Positions 26,429-37,400 of a stretch of 64,000 nt of DNA are shown here, piece after piece. This stretch comes from Methylacidimicrobium fagopyrum (lineage in GTDB: Bacteria; Verrucomicrobiota; Verrucomicrobiia; Limisphaerales; UBA11358). Every line of letters begins with the position of its first letter. The first letter of the stretch is position 1. The DNA lies in the NCBI GenBank assembly GCA_026225255.1, contig JAMFSJ010000036.1:1-64000 (forward strand), read 5' to 3'. Below the pieces are notes generated by a model, which ran no database searches, had not been told where the DNA came from, and saw only the letters and a program-made list of their open reading frames with translations. The position numbers and the translations under genes are program-made.

Positions 26429-26452
26429 GAGCCGAGCAATGCTCGGCGCTCC
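26429..26452. repeat. Palindromic element family A, half copy
   Basis: GAGCCGAGCAATGCTCGGC followed by GCTCC reproduces one hairpin plus the conserved right end TCGGCGCTCC of the full elements at 13734 and 37546. It lies between two convergent genes and overlaps the terminal region of the acyltransferase transcript. Confidence 0.75.
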
Positions 26453-26453
26453 T

Positions 26454-27695
26454 TCAAAAGCGAAGGAAGATTTTTTTGCGGTAGAGAAAATTCGCGAACG
26501 CCACGAACAACAGCACGGCAATGGCGGAAATGACAAGCTGACCAAAGCCTTTAGCGATGTGGGTGTCGAGGAAACTTTTCACCGGGCCGCCGCCCAGACG
26601 GACGGCGAGTTTTTCAAAGCCGAGGCCACCGAGAAAATTGCTGGTGAGATAGAGCGTGATGGGATTCATGCCGATCCAGACAAACGGCTGGCACCACGTG
26701 CGCCATTTTTTTATGTCTACAATCCAATAAAACGCGCCGAGGAACATCGCGCTGTAACCGCCCGCGACGAGCACGTAGGACGAAGTCCAAATCTTTTTGA
26801 TGACGGGAAATTCGATGTTCCACAACCAACCCAACGTCGCGCTCGCCGCGCCTGCGCCGATGAGGAAGAGAACTTTTTTATGATCGGTCACGGATTTATC
26901 GCGGAGGAGCAGGCCGGCGAAAATTCCCAGCAGCGCAGTGACGATTGCCGGTATCGTGCTCAAAATGCCTTCGGGGTCGTAGGTGCCGTCGTATTTGCGC
27001 GCGGGCAGATATTTTTGATCCACGTAATCCGTCAGGTTCACGCCTTGGATGTAGGAACCGTGAATGATATTCGTGCTGGCCATGTTCAATTGCGCAACGT
27101 CAGTGAAACCGGCTTCCTTGGTGATTACGGCATCCGTGCCAGCCAGACTCCCCGGGCGCACATCGGGAAAAGGAACCCACGCCAGCAGCGCCCAATAACC
27201 CAGCAACAACGCCACCGCAATGCCGGCCAGCGCTTTGGGCCGGAAGAAAATGAACAACAAACCGCCGAACGTGTAAGCCAACGCGATACGATTCAACACG
27301 CCCATCAAACGCATGTCCGGCCACGGATTCGTGAAGCCGCCGGAATAGATCAGGCCGATGATAAACAGTAAAATTCCCCGGCGCAAAACGCGTTTCACCG
27401 CGGCGGCGCGACCTTCGGTGGCGATGATTTTCGTCAGCGAAAAAACGGTTGAGACGCCCATCATGAACACGAACATCGGGAAAATAAGGTCGTAAAAATG
27501 AAAGCCTGCCCATTCGGCGTGGTCGAGTTGCGCGGCGAAAAATTTCGTCACCACATTGGGACTCATAGCGTTCAAGGCGTAGGCGAGCGAATCGGCGCCG
27601 AGAATCCAAAACATGTCGAAGCCGCGCAAGGCGTCAAGTGACATGAGGCGTTGCGATTCGGGCACAGGTGTGCTGCTAGTGGTGTTTTTTTTCAT
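26454..27695 (-). CDS. HGSNAT/NagX-like membrane acyltransferase
   Basis: The protein (413 residues from the ATG at 27695) is a multi-pass membrane protein of the heparan-alpha-glucosaminide N-acetyltransferase catalytic family (DUF5009/COG4299). The signature SLDALRGFDMFWILG is at the N-terminus, then FHFYDLIFPMFVFMMGVS, RRGILLFIIGLIYSGG and LMGVLNRIALAYTFGG; about ten hydrophobic segments follow. Members are thought to acetylate amino sugars across the membrane. The ORF track begins 26 codons upstream; the internal start was chosen because the conserved protein begins near it and AAGGCGAAAAG precedes it. The neighbouring wall-recycling enzymes make an amino-sugar substrate plausible. Confidence 0.85.
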   Translation of the reverse strand: MKKNTTSSTPVPESQRLMSLDALRGFDMFWILGADSLAYALNAMSPNVVTKFFAAQLDHAEWAGFHFYDLIFPMFVFMMGVSTVFSLTKIIATEGRAAAVKRVLRRGILLFIIGLIYSGGFTNPWPDMRLMGVLNRIALAYTFGGLLFIFFRPKALAGIAVALLLGYWALLAWVPFPDVRPGSLAGTDAVITKEAGFTDVAQLNMASTNIIHGSYIQGVNLTDYVDQKYLPARKYDGTYDPEGILSTIPAIVTALLGIFAGLLLRDKSVTDHKKVLFLIGAGAASATLGWLWNIEFPVIKKIWTSSYVLVAGGYSAMFLGAFYWIVDIKKWRTWCQPFVWIGMNPITLYLTSNFLGGLGFEKLAVRLGGGPVKSFLDTHIAKGFGQLVISAIAVLLFVAFANFLYRKKIFLRF

Positions 27696-27844
27696 TTTTT
27701 CTTTTCGCCTTGAACTTTTTGGGATGATGAATTGAATCAACGACTTGTCCATCAAAAAACCGCCAAAAGGCACCCCCTATAAATGGTTGTAGCTTTTTTA
27801 CCAGTTTTGGCACAAAACTTTCCGGTCGGCTATTAGGAGAAAAG

Positions 27845-29239
27845 ATGGAAAACAAAATCATTGGAATATTGGTCGCGTTACTGTGCGTCGGCATGCGGCT
27901 GGGTCACGCCGAAACACCGTTGGAAATAGCCGTGCTCAAAGCGGTGCGTGACGCCCATTTTGAGCGGGTAATTGATTTTGGAGCGGGCAACGAAAGTCGT
28001 CCGGCCAAACTGAATTTACAGCTGCCCGCGGCCACCATCGCACAGCCGCCGAATGTCAACGTCGCCGTCATCCAACTCGACGCGGCCGGGCGAATGGTGG
28101 ATCGCGCTTACGTTTTGTTATCGCGCGATTATCCGAACGGACTCGTCGTGCCGCTGGATAAAAATACCGGTGCGAGCAGCGTGCGTTTTTTGCGCTGGGA
28201 CATTGAACGTTTCGATGGCGGAACATTTTCGCCGGACGGCAAACCGCTCACGACCAAAGGCTGGACGAATGACCCGCCGTTGACCGAAGCCGATGACCTC
28301 GTGCCGGGCCGCACGCAGGCGCCGTATCAATTCATGGCGCCGTATCCGGCGTCGCTGTTCAAAATCATGGTTGCGTTCCACGTCATGCGGATGATTGACG
28401 CGGGAAAAATCTCGCTCGATTCCGAATACATTTATGACGCGGGCACAAAACCAGAGCCGCGCAAAATCCGCGACTGGCTGGAGCCGATGATCACGATCAG
28501 CGACAATCACGCGACGAGTGCGCTGGTGAAAATGTTTCATGATAAAAACGAAATCGAACCGTTGAACCGAGAGTTTCGCGATTTAAATCTCGGCACGCTG
28601 CAACTGAATGCGACCAGCGGGGCCAACGGACTCGGCTGGTCACCGGGGCAAATCCACGTCACCGCGTTCGATATAGCGCGGTTGTTTTGGGTCATTGACG
28701 GCGGGTCGGGCGAGCTATGGCGCGGCGCGAATGACCAGCCGGTGACGGCTAAATTATTATCCGATCCGGCGCGGGCATTTCTAAAAAAACTATTGTTGGA
28801 TCAAGGTTTTAACGATGTGCTGACGACGGCGAATTTTCCCGGCGCCCCGAATGTCCGCGCGGGAATTCCGTCGCGCGTCGCCGAACGCTGGCTCAACGCT
28901 ACGAATGGACATGCGATCGTGGACGGTGAAGATTTCGGTGTGGATATTCGCGCGACGAACGCGGCGGCCGAGGTGGCTTTCGCGCACAAGACCGGGTTGA
29001 CGTTCAACTACGGCTCGGATGCGGGCATCGTCACGTCGCTGCCCGGCAAGCCGTTTCGGCATTACGTCATCGCGTTTTTGGGCAATCTTGGCTATCGCTA
29101 TGCGGACGAAGTTTTTGCGTCGCGCACCCGTTTTCCGGCGTTCGACAAGGTCGGTCCGATTTGTTATACGCAACGGATTCCTGCGCTGGGCAAGGCGATT
29201 GACGACGCGGTGCAAAAAATTTCCACAACGACAAAATAA
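27845..29239 (+). CDS. Secreted serine hydrolase with class A beta-lactamase-like motifs
   Basis: The 464-residue protein has a signal peptide (MENKIIGILVALLCVGMRLGHA). A C-terminal penicillin-recognising domain carries SxxK (PASLFKIMV, Ser about 170), SDN (TISDNHATSAL, Ser about 219) and KTG (FAHKTGLTFNYG, Lys about 382), in the order and spacing of class A-like enzymes. The N-terminal 120 or so residues form an extra domain not found in ordinary beta-lactamases. No Glu of the E166 type is obvious, so a peptidase or esterase acting on wall peptides is at least as likely as antibiotic hydrolysis. Nine bases separate it from an LD-carboxypeptidase gene, suggesting joint work on murein peptides. 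Confidence 0.82.
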   Translation: MENKIIGILVALLCVGMRLGHAETPLEIAVLKAVRDAHFERVIDFGAGNESRPAKLNLQLPAATIAQPPNVNVAVIQLDAAGRMVDRAYVLLSRDYPNGLVVPLDKNTGASSVRFLRWDIERFDGGTFSPDGKPLTTKGWTNDPPLTEADDLVPGRTQAPYQFMAPYPASLFKIMVAFHVMRMIDAGKISLDSEYIYDAGTKPEPRKIRDWLEPMITISDNHATSALVKMFHDKNEIEPLNREFRDLNLGTLQLNATSGANGLGWSPGQIHVTAFDIARLFWVIDGGSGELWRGANDQPVTAKLLSDPARAFLKKLLLDQGFNDVLTTANFPGAPNVRAGIPSRVAERWLNATNGHAIVDGEDFGVDIRATNAAAEVAFAHKTGLTFNYGSDAGIVTSLPGKPFRHYVIAFLGNLGYRYADEVFASRTRFPAFDKVGPICYTQRIPALGKAIDDAVQKISTTTK

Positions 29240-29248
29240 TTTCCGAGC

Positions 29249-30208
29249 ATGAAAAACTTGATCAAACCTGAACGACTTAATCTGGGCGACACCATCGGCA
29301 TCATCGCGCCCGCGAGCGCGCCGCCAGATCCGAAAGCGGTGGATCGCGCAGTGACGGTGTTGGAAAAATTTGGTTTCAAAGCGAAGCTCAGCGCGAATGT
29401 TCGGGCGCGCAAAGGTTATCTCGCCGGCGATGATCGCGACCGCGCGGCGGATGTGATGGCGATGTTTGCGGACCCGGAAGTAAAGGCGATCATCTGCCTT
29501 CGCGGCGGCTACGGCGCGGCGCGGATTTTGGATTTGCTGGATTACAAAATCATTCGCCGCCACGCAAAATTGTTTGTCGGCTACAGCGACATCACCGCTT
29601 TGCACAGCGCGTTTCAACTCAAAGCAGGATTAATTTCCGTGCACGCGCCGATGTTGAATTCCGGTCTGGCGGCGGACGATTTGCCGGAATTTACGCGCGC
29701 GGCTTTTTTGCGCACGGTGATGGAAGCGAAGGCGGCGGGCAGCATTTGCGCGGGTTATGATAAAAAAGATATTTCCACGCTGCATTGCGGCGTGGCGGAA
29801 GGCCGTTTGATCGGCGGCAATTTATCGGTGCTGTGCGCGTCCATCGGCACGCCGTTTCAACCCCAGTTCAAGGGACGGATTTTATTTTTGGAAGACGTCG
29901 GCGAACGTCCGTATCGGTTGGACCGCATGCTGACGCAATTGTTGAGCGCGGGAATTTTGCAACAAGTCGCGGGCGTGGCGATTGGCGTAAACAGTGATTG
30001 TGAGGAGAAAAAAAGCCCGCCCTCGGGCGAATACACGCAATCCGCGGCGGACGTGATCGCAGAACGGTTATCGTCGCTGAAAGTGCCGGTGGTGACAGGC
30101 CTGCCGTTCGGGCATGTGGAATTGAACGCGGCATTGCCGGTCGGCGCGAAGGTGAGACTAGACGGCGATAATGGCGATTTGATCATCACGGAAGCGGCGG
30201 TGACGTAA
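29249..30208 (+). CDS. ldcA: LD-carboxypeptidase (peptidase S66, LdcA/MccF family)
   Basis: This enzyme removes the terminal D-Ala from L,D-linked tetrapeptides in murein recycling. The 319-residue protein shows GDTIGIIAPASAP at the N-terminus, CLRGGYGAARILDLLDY, the nucleophile motif FVGYSDITALH, GRLIGGNLSVLCASIGTPF, FLEDVGERPYRLDRML (a catalytic Glu region) and the catalytic His in GLPFGHVELNAALPVG. It lies nine bases after the serine hydrolase. A microcin-resistance role of the MccF kind is possible in this family, but no microcin genes are near. No signal peptide is seen, so it acts in the cytosol. Confidence 0.92.
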   Translation: MKNLIKPERLNLGDTIGIIAPASAPPDPKAVDRAVTVLEKFGFKAKLSANVRARKGYLAGDDRDRAADVMAMFADPEVKAIICLRGGYGAARILDLLDYKIIRRHAKLFVGYSDITALHSAFQLKAGLISVHAPMLNSGLAADDLPEFTRAAFLRTVMEAKAAGSICAGYDKKDISTLHCGVAEGRLIGGNLSVLCASIGTPFQPQFKGRILFLEDVGERPYRLDRMLTQLLSAGILQQVAGVAIGVNSDCEEKKSPPSGEYTQSAADVIAERLSSLKVPVVTGLPFGHVELNAALPVGAKVRLDGDNGDLIITEAAVT

Positions 30209-30214
30209 ACCTCC

Positions 30215-30239
30215 AAGCCAGCGTCTGGCTCGGCGCTCC
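30215..30239. repeat. Palindromic element family A, half copy
   Basis: AAGCCAGCGTCTGGC followed by TCGGCGCTCC forms one hairpin plus the conserved right end. It lies seven bases after the LD-carboxypeptidase stop, just before the convergent helicase gene. Confidence 0.7.
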
Positions 30240-30244
30240 CTCCG

Positions 30245-32959
30245 TCATTTTCCCAACGCACCCATCCGCCGCAAACGCAAAGTGGGTTCGCCGCGCGTTC
30301 GGGATGCGGCTAAATCGATTTCAAATTCGGCGACCCAATCGTTGTCTTCTTTCGGGTCGAGCAACATCTGTTGCACGCGCCAGAATTTTTTATCCTCGGA
30401 TGGCACGACGTAAGTATGACGGGCGTTGCGCGCTTCAGGATCAAGTCGCAACCGTTCGTGGCCAACCTCAAAATCTTCCATCAGCTTATCTAGCCGATCC
30501 AGCGTCCACGGCAAACCATCATCGTCCAGCGGTGAATCCAGATTCGTGATGGCCGTTTCGTAATCAGCCACAACTAAGCCGCGCAGGAAAATAAAAATCC
30601 GGTTGCGAATGCTCGCAGTGAATGCCTTCGTGTCGCGTGTGATGTCGCGATCCGCTTCCTCGGCGCCGGGCGGACGTAATTCCTTGGTCTCGGCGCGTTG
30701 GTAATTCGGGTCGCGCAACTTTTCCCATTCATCGAGCAGACTGGAATCCACCTGCCGGATCATCGTGCCGAGATACAGTTCCATTTCGCGCACTTGTTCG
30801 TTCTTGGCCGCGTCCGGCACCGTTTGCGTCAGCACTTTGAAAACACTGTTCAGATGCCGCAGCAACACCCCTTCGCCACGCTGCAATTCGTAGAGTTTGA
30901 TGTAATCGGCAAACGAACGAAATTCCTCGAACATCTCGCGCACGATGGATTTCGGGTGGATGTTTTCCTGGCCGACCCACGGATGACGCGCGGCAAATTC
31001 GTTGAACGTGGAATAAATAAATTCGCGATTCGGCTTGGGATGCTCAAGCTTCTCAAGTTCCTCCATGCGTTGGTCGTATTCGATGCCCGCCATTTTCATC
31101 TCGGCCATTTTCTGATCCTTCACGCGGTCGAGCTGTTTGCGCAAAATGATCGCCGGATCTTCAAGGATGGATTCCACCAGCGTCAGCAACACGAGCGCGT
31201 AATCCGGTGCCGCCATATCCATCAACGGCAACGTTTCGAGCAGATACAACGACAACACTTGGTTCATCGAAAAATCTTCCTGCAAGGTGATGTTCACGCG
31301 AACTTTCTGCTCGCCCGCAAACTGATTACTCTGGGTGGCACAGGCCTCCGGCCGGTCGTTTTGGGCGTCCCGCCCAAAACCGTTTGGTGGCAAGGATGGA
31401 TTTTGGTTTGCGTTCACCAATAAACTATCAACGCCACCAACGAAATCCGGCGAGACGCCGGCTTTGACGGGCGGGACGCCCATGCCACCACGCGGATGAA
31501 TAAACTCCACGATCTTGCGATCTAGCAATGAACGGAATAATTGCCACGCGCGTTGTGTGTGCGCTTTCTTTGCCTTGGGTGTTTCGTGCGAATCGCGGAT
31601 GAGTTGCCGCATCGCCGCGCAACCATCGCCTTTGCGCCCGAGCACATTCAGCAACATCGCGTGCGTCACTTGAAACCGGGAGATCAATTTTTCCGGCGAC
31701 GCAGCGATGAGGCGCACGTAAGTATTCTTGTCCCAATTGACGAAATTTTTCTCCGGCGGCTGACGTTTGACAGATTTTTTCCCGGCCTTTTCCGCGAGCT
31801 TGAGATTTTCGATCACATGTTCCGGCGCCTGCGCGACCACCCAGCCTTGATCATCAAAACCCTTGCGTCCGGCGCGACCGCTGATCTGATGAAAATCCCG
31901 CGCACTCAAGATGCCGGTCTTTTGGCCATCGAACTTGCAGAGCCGCGTGAACAACACCGTGCGAATCGGAACGTTGATGCCGACGCCGAGCGTATCCGTG
32001 CCGCAGATGACCTTCAGCAAACCTTTTTGCGCGAGCTGTTCGACGAGGATGCGATATTTCGGCAACAGCCCCGCGTGATGCAAACCGATGCCGTGGCGCA
32101 ACCACTTTTTTATATCCGGACCATATGGACTGCTGAATTTAAATCCTTCGATCACGTTCGCAATTGCCGCTTTTTCTTCGCGCGTGCACACATTGATGCT
32201 CGTAAAATCTTGCGCACTTTCCGCCGCTTCCAGTTGCGTGAAATGCACGACATACACCGGTGCGCGACCGCCGGCGACGAGACTTTCCAACGTCTTCGCC
32301 AATGGCAATTCTGAATATTCATGCGCGAGCGGCACCGGTCGGTCCGTCGAAGAAACCGTCACCGTTGGCCGGCCGTTGAGCCGCGTGAGTTCCGTTTCAA
32401 AAAACGCCGTGTCGCCGAGCGTGGCCGACATCAACAGAAAGCGCGTCTGCGGCAACGTCAACAACGGCACTTGCCACGCCACGCCGCGTTCGCGATCGGC
32501 GTAGTAATGAAATTCGTCCATTACCACGTCGTGCACGTTCGCCGCTGCGCCTTCGCGCAAGGCGATGTTCGCCAGAATCTCTGCCGTGCAGCATAGAATC
32601 GGCGCATCGTGATTCACCGTCGCATCGCCGGTGCTGAGGCCGACATTGTCCGGCCCGAACTCGCGGCAGAATGCCATGAACTTCTCGTTCACCAACGCCT
32701 TGATCGGACAGGTGTAAATCGAGCGTCGCCCTTTCGCGATCGCCTGAAAATGCAGGGCGGTCGCGACCATGGATTTACCTGAACCGGTCGGCGTATTGAG
32801 GATGACGTTCTTGTCGTCGAACAATTCGAGGATGGCGGATTCCTGCGCGGGATAGAGCTGAAGTTTGCGGCCCGTCGTGTAATCAAGAAAGCGTTCGAGC
32901 AACAGATCATTGCTCGGCGTCGCGTCCTTCGGAATCAGATCATAAAGCGTGGCGGCCAC
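30245..32959 (-). CDS. Ski2-like DEAD/DEAH-box helicase with DUF3516-type C-terminus
   Basis: The 904-residue protein is an SF2 helicase. Motifs in order: Walker [10 protein letters not shown] (about 55-63), [19 protein letters not shown] (motif II), MSATLG (motif III), [22 protein letters not shown] and [11 protein letters not shown] (motif VI). After residue 545 comes a helical DUF3516-type region ([20 protein letters not shown], then [18 protein letters not shown]). Ski2-like helicases unwind RNA or DNA; the bacterial role is unclear. Residues about 490-542 are a foreign, palindrome-encoded insertion ([16 protein letters not shown] ... [15 protein letters not shown]) between the helicase core and the C-terminal region. 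The reading frame is preserved, so the gene is probably active. Confidence 0.88.
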   Translation of the reverse strand: MAATLYDLIPKDATPSNDLLLERFLDYTTGRKLQLYPAQESAILELFDDKNVILNTPTGSGKSMVATALHFQAIAKGRRSIYTCPIKALVNEKFMAFCREFGPDNVGLSTGDATVNHDAPILCCTAEILANIALREGAAANVHDVVMDEFHYYADRERGVAWQVPLLTLPQTRFLLMSATLGDTAFFETELTRLNGRPTVTVSSTDRPVPLAHEYSELPLAKTLESLVAGGRAPVYVVHFTQLEAAESAQDFTSINVCTREEKAAIANVIEGFKFSSPYGPDIKKWLRHGIGLHHAGLLPKYRILVEQLAQKGLLKVICGTDTLGVGINVPIRTVLFTRLCKFDGQKTGILSARDFHQISGRAGRKGFDDQGWVVAQAPEHVIENLKLAEKAGKKSVKRQPPEKNFVNWDKNTYVRLIAASPEKLISRFQVTHAMLLNVLGRKGDGCAAMRQLIRDSHETPKAKKAHTQRAWQLFRSLLDRKIVEFIHPRGGMGVPPVKAGVSPDFVGGVDSLLVNANQNPSLPPNGFGRDAQNDRPEACATQSNQFAGEQKVRVNITLQEDFSMNQVLSLYLLETLPLMDMAAPDYALVLLTLVESILEDPAIILRKQLDRVKDQKMAEMKMAGIEYDQRMEELEKLEHPKPNREFIYSTFNEFAARHPWVGQENIHPKSIVREMFEEFRSFADYIKLYELQRGEGVLLRHLNSVFKVLTQTVPDAAKNEQVREMELYLGTMIRQVDSSLLDEWEKLRDPNYQRAETKELRPPGAEEADRDITRDTKAFTASIRNRIFIFLRGLVVADYETAITNLDSPLDDDGLPWTLDRLDKLMEDFEVGHERLRLDPEARNARHTYVVPSEDKKFWRVQQMLLDPKEDNDWVAEFEIDLAASRTRGEPTLRLRRMGALGK
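31333..31489 (-). repeat. In-frame palindromic coding repeat, family B, copy 1
   Basis: On the coding (minus) strand the element starts GGTGGCATGGGCGTCCCGCCC and ends GAGGCCTGTGCCACCCAG. It contains the internal palindromes GGGCGTCCCGCCC, GCCGGCGTCTCGCCGG and TTTTGGGCGGGACGCCCAAAA. It encodes about 53 residues, of which about 38 are identical to those of the copy in the RapA-like gene at 35861-36023. Orientation and reading frame relative to the host gene are the same in both. Confidence 0.9.
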
Positions 32960-33022
32960 AGGATGCGAACATTACGATTTATCGCCGCAACGAAGCAAGG
33001 CTGACCGGTGGCAATTCAGTCA

Positions 33023-34357
33023 CTATTGCTTTAAACGGAAAAACAAATTCCCGGTTGTGGAGGCAGCACTGAAGCTTTTGATCGTCCCATTATCCACGAT
33101 GCCTGCGCTGGTCAACCAATTGGTGGTCGCCAGATTAGTGTTTTCCTGCAAGGTCCAGTTCGCCCAAACCGATGGCCAGGAGACGGCAACGGTGTTACCG
33201 GAACGTTTAATACTCAGTGCGTATATCTGAGTGTTGAGAAATATCGACAAGTCGCTATCAAATAAATTCACACTGATTAAATCCTGGCTACCGTCATGAT
33301 TTAAATCCGCTGCCACCACCTCGACCGGATAATATCCGGCGCTGATCGTCGAGTTGGAACTGAAAATACCGCCGCCATTATTGGTAAAAATCGTCAGCGA
33401 ATTTCCATTGTTGTTGGCACTGATCAAATCCACTTTGCCATCGCCATTCAGATCAGCCGCCGCGCCCCAAGTGACTTGGGTGCCGGCATTCAGCAATGCA
33501 TTGGAAGTGAAAATTCCGGAACCGTTATTCTTCAGGACGATCAGTCCGAGCGAATAATAACTGGCCACAATTAGCGCCGGCTTGCCGCTGCCATCAATGT
33601 CCGCCGCGACGACCGATTCTGTGCCGGAACCCGCGGAATAGATGGTGGCGTTCGAGGAAAAAATACCGCCGCCGTTGTTCGTCAAAATGGTAAGTGTGTT
33701 GTCGTTTTTATTGACACAGATCAAGCTTGGATGGCCACTCGCATTGATATCGGCAACCGCAACGGAATAGGGTTGGCTACCGACAACATAAGTCGCATTC
33801 GAACCAAAGAGGCCGCCGCCGTTATTGGTCAGGATGGTAAGCGTGTTGTCATCGCGATTGGCGCAGATCAAATCCAGATTACTGTCACCATTGATATCCG
33901 CTGCCATGACGTAGCGAGGATAAAGGCCCACGTTATAAGTGGCGTTGGAGCCAAAAACACCGTTGCCATTATTGGTCAAAACTGAAAGCGAATTGCCGTT
34001 GGCATTGGCACAGATTACCGCTGGTTTTCCGCCTGACTTGATGACCGCCGTGGTGACCCAATACGGCGTATTGCCAACCTTGTAACTGGCTGGACTGGCA
34101 GTGAAGTGGCCATCACCGCTATTCGTAAAAACTTCCACCGCGCTCTGGCTGACGTTCGGCGCGATCAAATCCAATTTCCCATCACCATTAACATCTGCGA
34201 TAGCTACGGAATTGGGGCCACTACTAATGCCAGGGCTAAGCAGCAACGCCGGAGCAAAATTCGGATGTGCAAAAATAGAATCCATACTCACGAGCAGTAG
34301 CGTCGTTGCCAACGCAATAATCAACGGTAGAAAATAAAGGGTGCGGGATGCCTTCAT
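33023..34357 (-). CDS. Secreted FG-GAP/VCBS-repeat protein
   Basis: The 444-residue protein has a signal or anchor segment (LYFLPLIIALATTLLLVSM) and about seven tandem repeats of some 48 residues, such as VAIADVNGDGKLDLIAPN and NTLTILTNNGGGIFSSNATY. The D-x-N/D-G-D-x-D loops are calcium-binding and the whole should fold as a seven-bladed beta-propeller. The last 65 residues form a separate beta-rich end (VAVSWPSVWANWTLQENTNL), a pattern seen in many secreted proteins of this phylum. The function is unknown; adhesion or surface display is a common guess. It lies alone between two helicase genes. Confidence 0.85.
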   Translation of the reverse strand: MKASRTLYFLPLIIALATTLLLVSMDSIFAHPNFAPALLLSPGISSGPNSVAIADVNGDGKLDLIAPNVSQSAVEVFTNSGDGHFTASPASYKVGNTPYWVTTAVIKSGGKPAVICANANGNSLSVLTNNGNGVFGSNATYNVGLYPRYVMAADINGDSNLDLICANRDDNTLTILTNNGGGLFGSNATYVVGSQPYSVAVADINASGHPSLICVNKNDNTLTILTNNGGGIFSSNATIYSAGSGTESVVAADIDGSGKPALIVASYYSLGLIVLKNNGSGIFTSNALLNAGTQVTWGAAADLNGDGKVDLISANNNGNSLTIFTNNGGGIFSSNSTISAGYYPVEVVAADLNHDGSQDLISVNLFDSDLSIFLNTQIYALSIKRSGNTVAVSWPSVWANWTLQENTNLATTNWLTSAGIVDNGTIKSFSAASTTGNLFFRLKQ

Positions 34358-34490
34358 CGATTGATAGTAATCTTATCTTACTGGGGCACAACCAATTACG
34401 GAAAGAGCGATTTTAAAATTCGGCCCTGCCCATCACGCTGTTAGCTCGCACCATTGATTTCACCCGCCGCCCGTTTATCCTGCGCGCCGC

Positions 34491-37400
34491 ATGTTTATCA
34501 TCGGGCAACGTTGGATCAGCGAATCAGAACCGGAACTCGGCTTGGGCACCATCGCGCACACGGGCGACGGACGCGTGCAAGTCACGTTTGCGGCGGCGAG
34601 TGAGACGCGCATCTATGCCGTGGATCAGGCACCGTTGAAGCGTGTGCGCTTTCGCGTCGGTGAAAAAATCCGCGCGCAAGCCGGTTCGGAGTTCATCGTC
34701 AAAGAAGTGATCGAGCAACATGGCTTGTTGACTTACGTCGGTGAAAAAGAGCGATTGCCCGAAACGGAATTGAGCGACCGCGTCAATCTCCAAGGCCCGC
34801 AAGCGCGTTTATTGGCGGGGCGATTTGACACGTCAGCGGCATTCACATTGCGGCGACGTTCGCTGAAATTGCTGCATCGTTCGCGGCAATCGCCAGTGCG
34901 CGGATTTGTGGGCGGACGCATTGACCTGATTCCGCATCAACTTTACATCGCCCAAGAAGTCGCCAATCGTCACGCGCCACGCGTGATGCTTTCGGATGAA
35001 GTCGGGCTCGGCAAAACTATTGAAGCATGCCTGATTCTGCATCGGCTGCTATTGAGCGGACGCGCGAATCGCATTTTGGTGCTCGTGCCGGAATCGCTCG
35101 TGCATCAGTGGTTCGCGGAAATGCTGCGTCGCTTCAACGTGTGGCTACATATTTTTGACGCGGAACGTTGCGCCGCCATCGAAGCCGGTGAACCAGGCGC
35201 CAATCCGTTTCTCGACGATCAGCTCGTGCTGACGAGTATTGATTTTCTCGCTGCCGATCCGCGTCGCGCCGAGCAAGCGGTCGCCGCCGGTTGGGATGTG
35301 CTCGTCGTCGATGAAGCGCATCATCTCGCGTGGTCCGAGACTGCGCCGAGTCGCGAGTATCAAGTCGTAGAAGAACTCAGTCGCCAATCGGAAGGGCTTT
35401 TATTGCTCACCGCCACGCCGGAACAGCTCGGCGTCGAAAGTCATTTTGCACGTCTGCGTTTACTTGATCCGGATCGTTATCGCGATCTGGCCACGTTTCA
35501 AGCCGAGTCGAAGGATTATAAAACCACGGCGGAAGTTGCCGAGAAATTACGGGGTGAAAAAGCGCTCGCGAAAAAGGACATTACCTCATTGCGTCGTTTG
35601 TTTGTGAATGAGACTCAACTCGATCAACGCCTCGCCGACATTGAACAAAACAATGTCGAAGCACGGGCGGCCATGTTGGAAGATTTGCTGGATTTGCATG
35701 GGCCGGGCCGCGTGCTCTTTCGCAACACGCGCGCCGGCATGAAAGGTTTTCCCAAGCGGACTTTGAAGTTGGCCAAGCTGGAACCGAGCGTGGAAGCCGA
35801 GCAATGGCTGGAACACGTCTCCAATGAATTTGCTGAAGATGCGGGCGATATTTTGATAAGCCTGGGTGGCACGGGCGTCTCGCCCGTTAAATCCGGCGTC
35901 TCGCCGGATTTCGTTTTGGATAAAAAAAATTCTTTGGCACCAGCGAACCAAAACCTAGCTACATCGCCAAACGGTTTTGGGCGGGACGCCCAAAACGACA
36001 GGCCAGAGGCCTGTGCCACCCAGGCCAGCGTCACCGCACGACGCAGTTTACTAACTTCAACCGGCCTCACCAGCGATCCGCGGGTGCTGTGGCTCGTAAA
36101 ATTATTGCAACAACTCGAACCGCAAAAAGTATTGTTGATCGGACGGACGATTGAAAAAGCGGAAGCCATTGATGCGGCATTACGCCGTCACTTGGATATC
36201 AAAACCGGGATCTTTCACGAAGGGCTCACGCTCTTGCAACGCGATCGCAATGCCGCGTGGTTCGCGGAACCGGATGGCGCGCGATTGTTGATCTGCTCCG
36301 AGATCGGCAGTGAAGGACGCAATTTTCAATTCGCGCATCATCTCGTGCTATTCGATCTGCCATTGAATCCTGAGCTGCTGGAACAGCGCATCGGGAGGCT
36401 CGATCGCATCGGCCAGACGGAAAATATCCAGATCCATGTGCCGTATCTCGCGCACAGTCCGCAGGAAGTTTTGGCGCGTTGGTATCACGAAGGCTTGAAC
36501 GCGTTCGAAAGTAATCTCGAATGCGGTAACGAATTGCTATGCGAGTTCGGTCGCGCCGTGCACGATCTCGCGTTGAAATTTTCCGTGGCGGATCGTGCCG
36601 CCGCCGAAGCGGAATTGTCCGCGCTTTTGAAGAAAACTTCGGTCGCACGGCTGGCGATGCGCAAACGGCTGGAGCAAGGACGCGACCGTTTATTGGAAAT
36701 GAATTCGTTCCGCCCCGCGACCGCGCAACGCGTCATCCAGCAGATTCAGGAACAGGAACGGCAACCGGATTTGGAAGCGTATCTGCTCGATGTGTTCGAT
36801 CATTTTGGCGTGCACATTGAAGAGCTTGCGCCGCACACCTGGCAATTAAATCCGCACGGCATCGTCACCGATTCGTTTCCCGCGATGCCCGCCGAAGGCA
36901 TGATCGCCACGTGCGATCGCCGTCGCGCACTCAGCCGCGAAGACGTGGGTTTTCTCACGTGGGATCATCCGATGGTCACGGGCGCAATGGAATTATTGCT
37001 CGGCGCTGAAACCGGCAACTGCGCCTTCGCGGTGCTGCCAACGGCGAACGACCGCACGATGTTGTTGGAACTGATTTTTGTGTTGGAAACCATCGCCGCG
37101 CCGCGCTTGCACGCAGATCGTTTTCTGCCTCCAACGCCGGTGCGCGTGATTATCAGCCACAAGCTCGCGAACGTAACCGCCGAGTTTAGCGACAACGCGT
37201 GGGAACAGAAACTGGAGAAAGGTTTAGCGCACAAATTGCTGGAAAACGCCGACATCGCCACGCGTAAATTGCCCGCGATGTTTCAAGCCGCCACCACCAT
37301 CGCCGAAACTCAAGCGACGACTTTGCGCGAGTCGGCGCTGAAAGAAATGAATCATCTACTCGGTCGCGAAGTGCAACGTCTGCAAACGTTGCGGCAAGTG

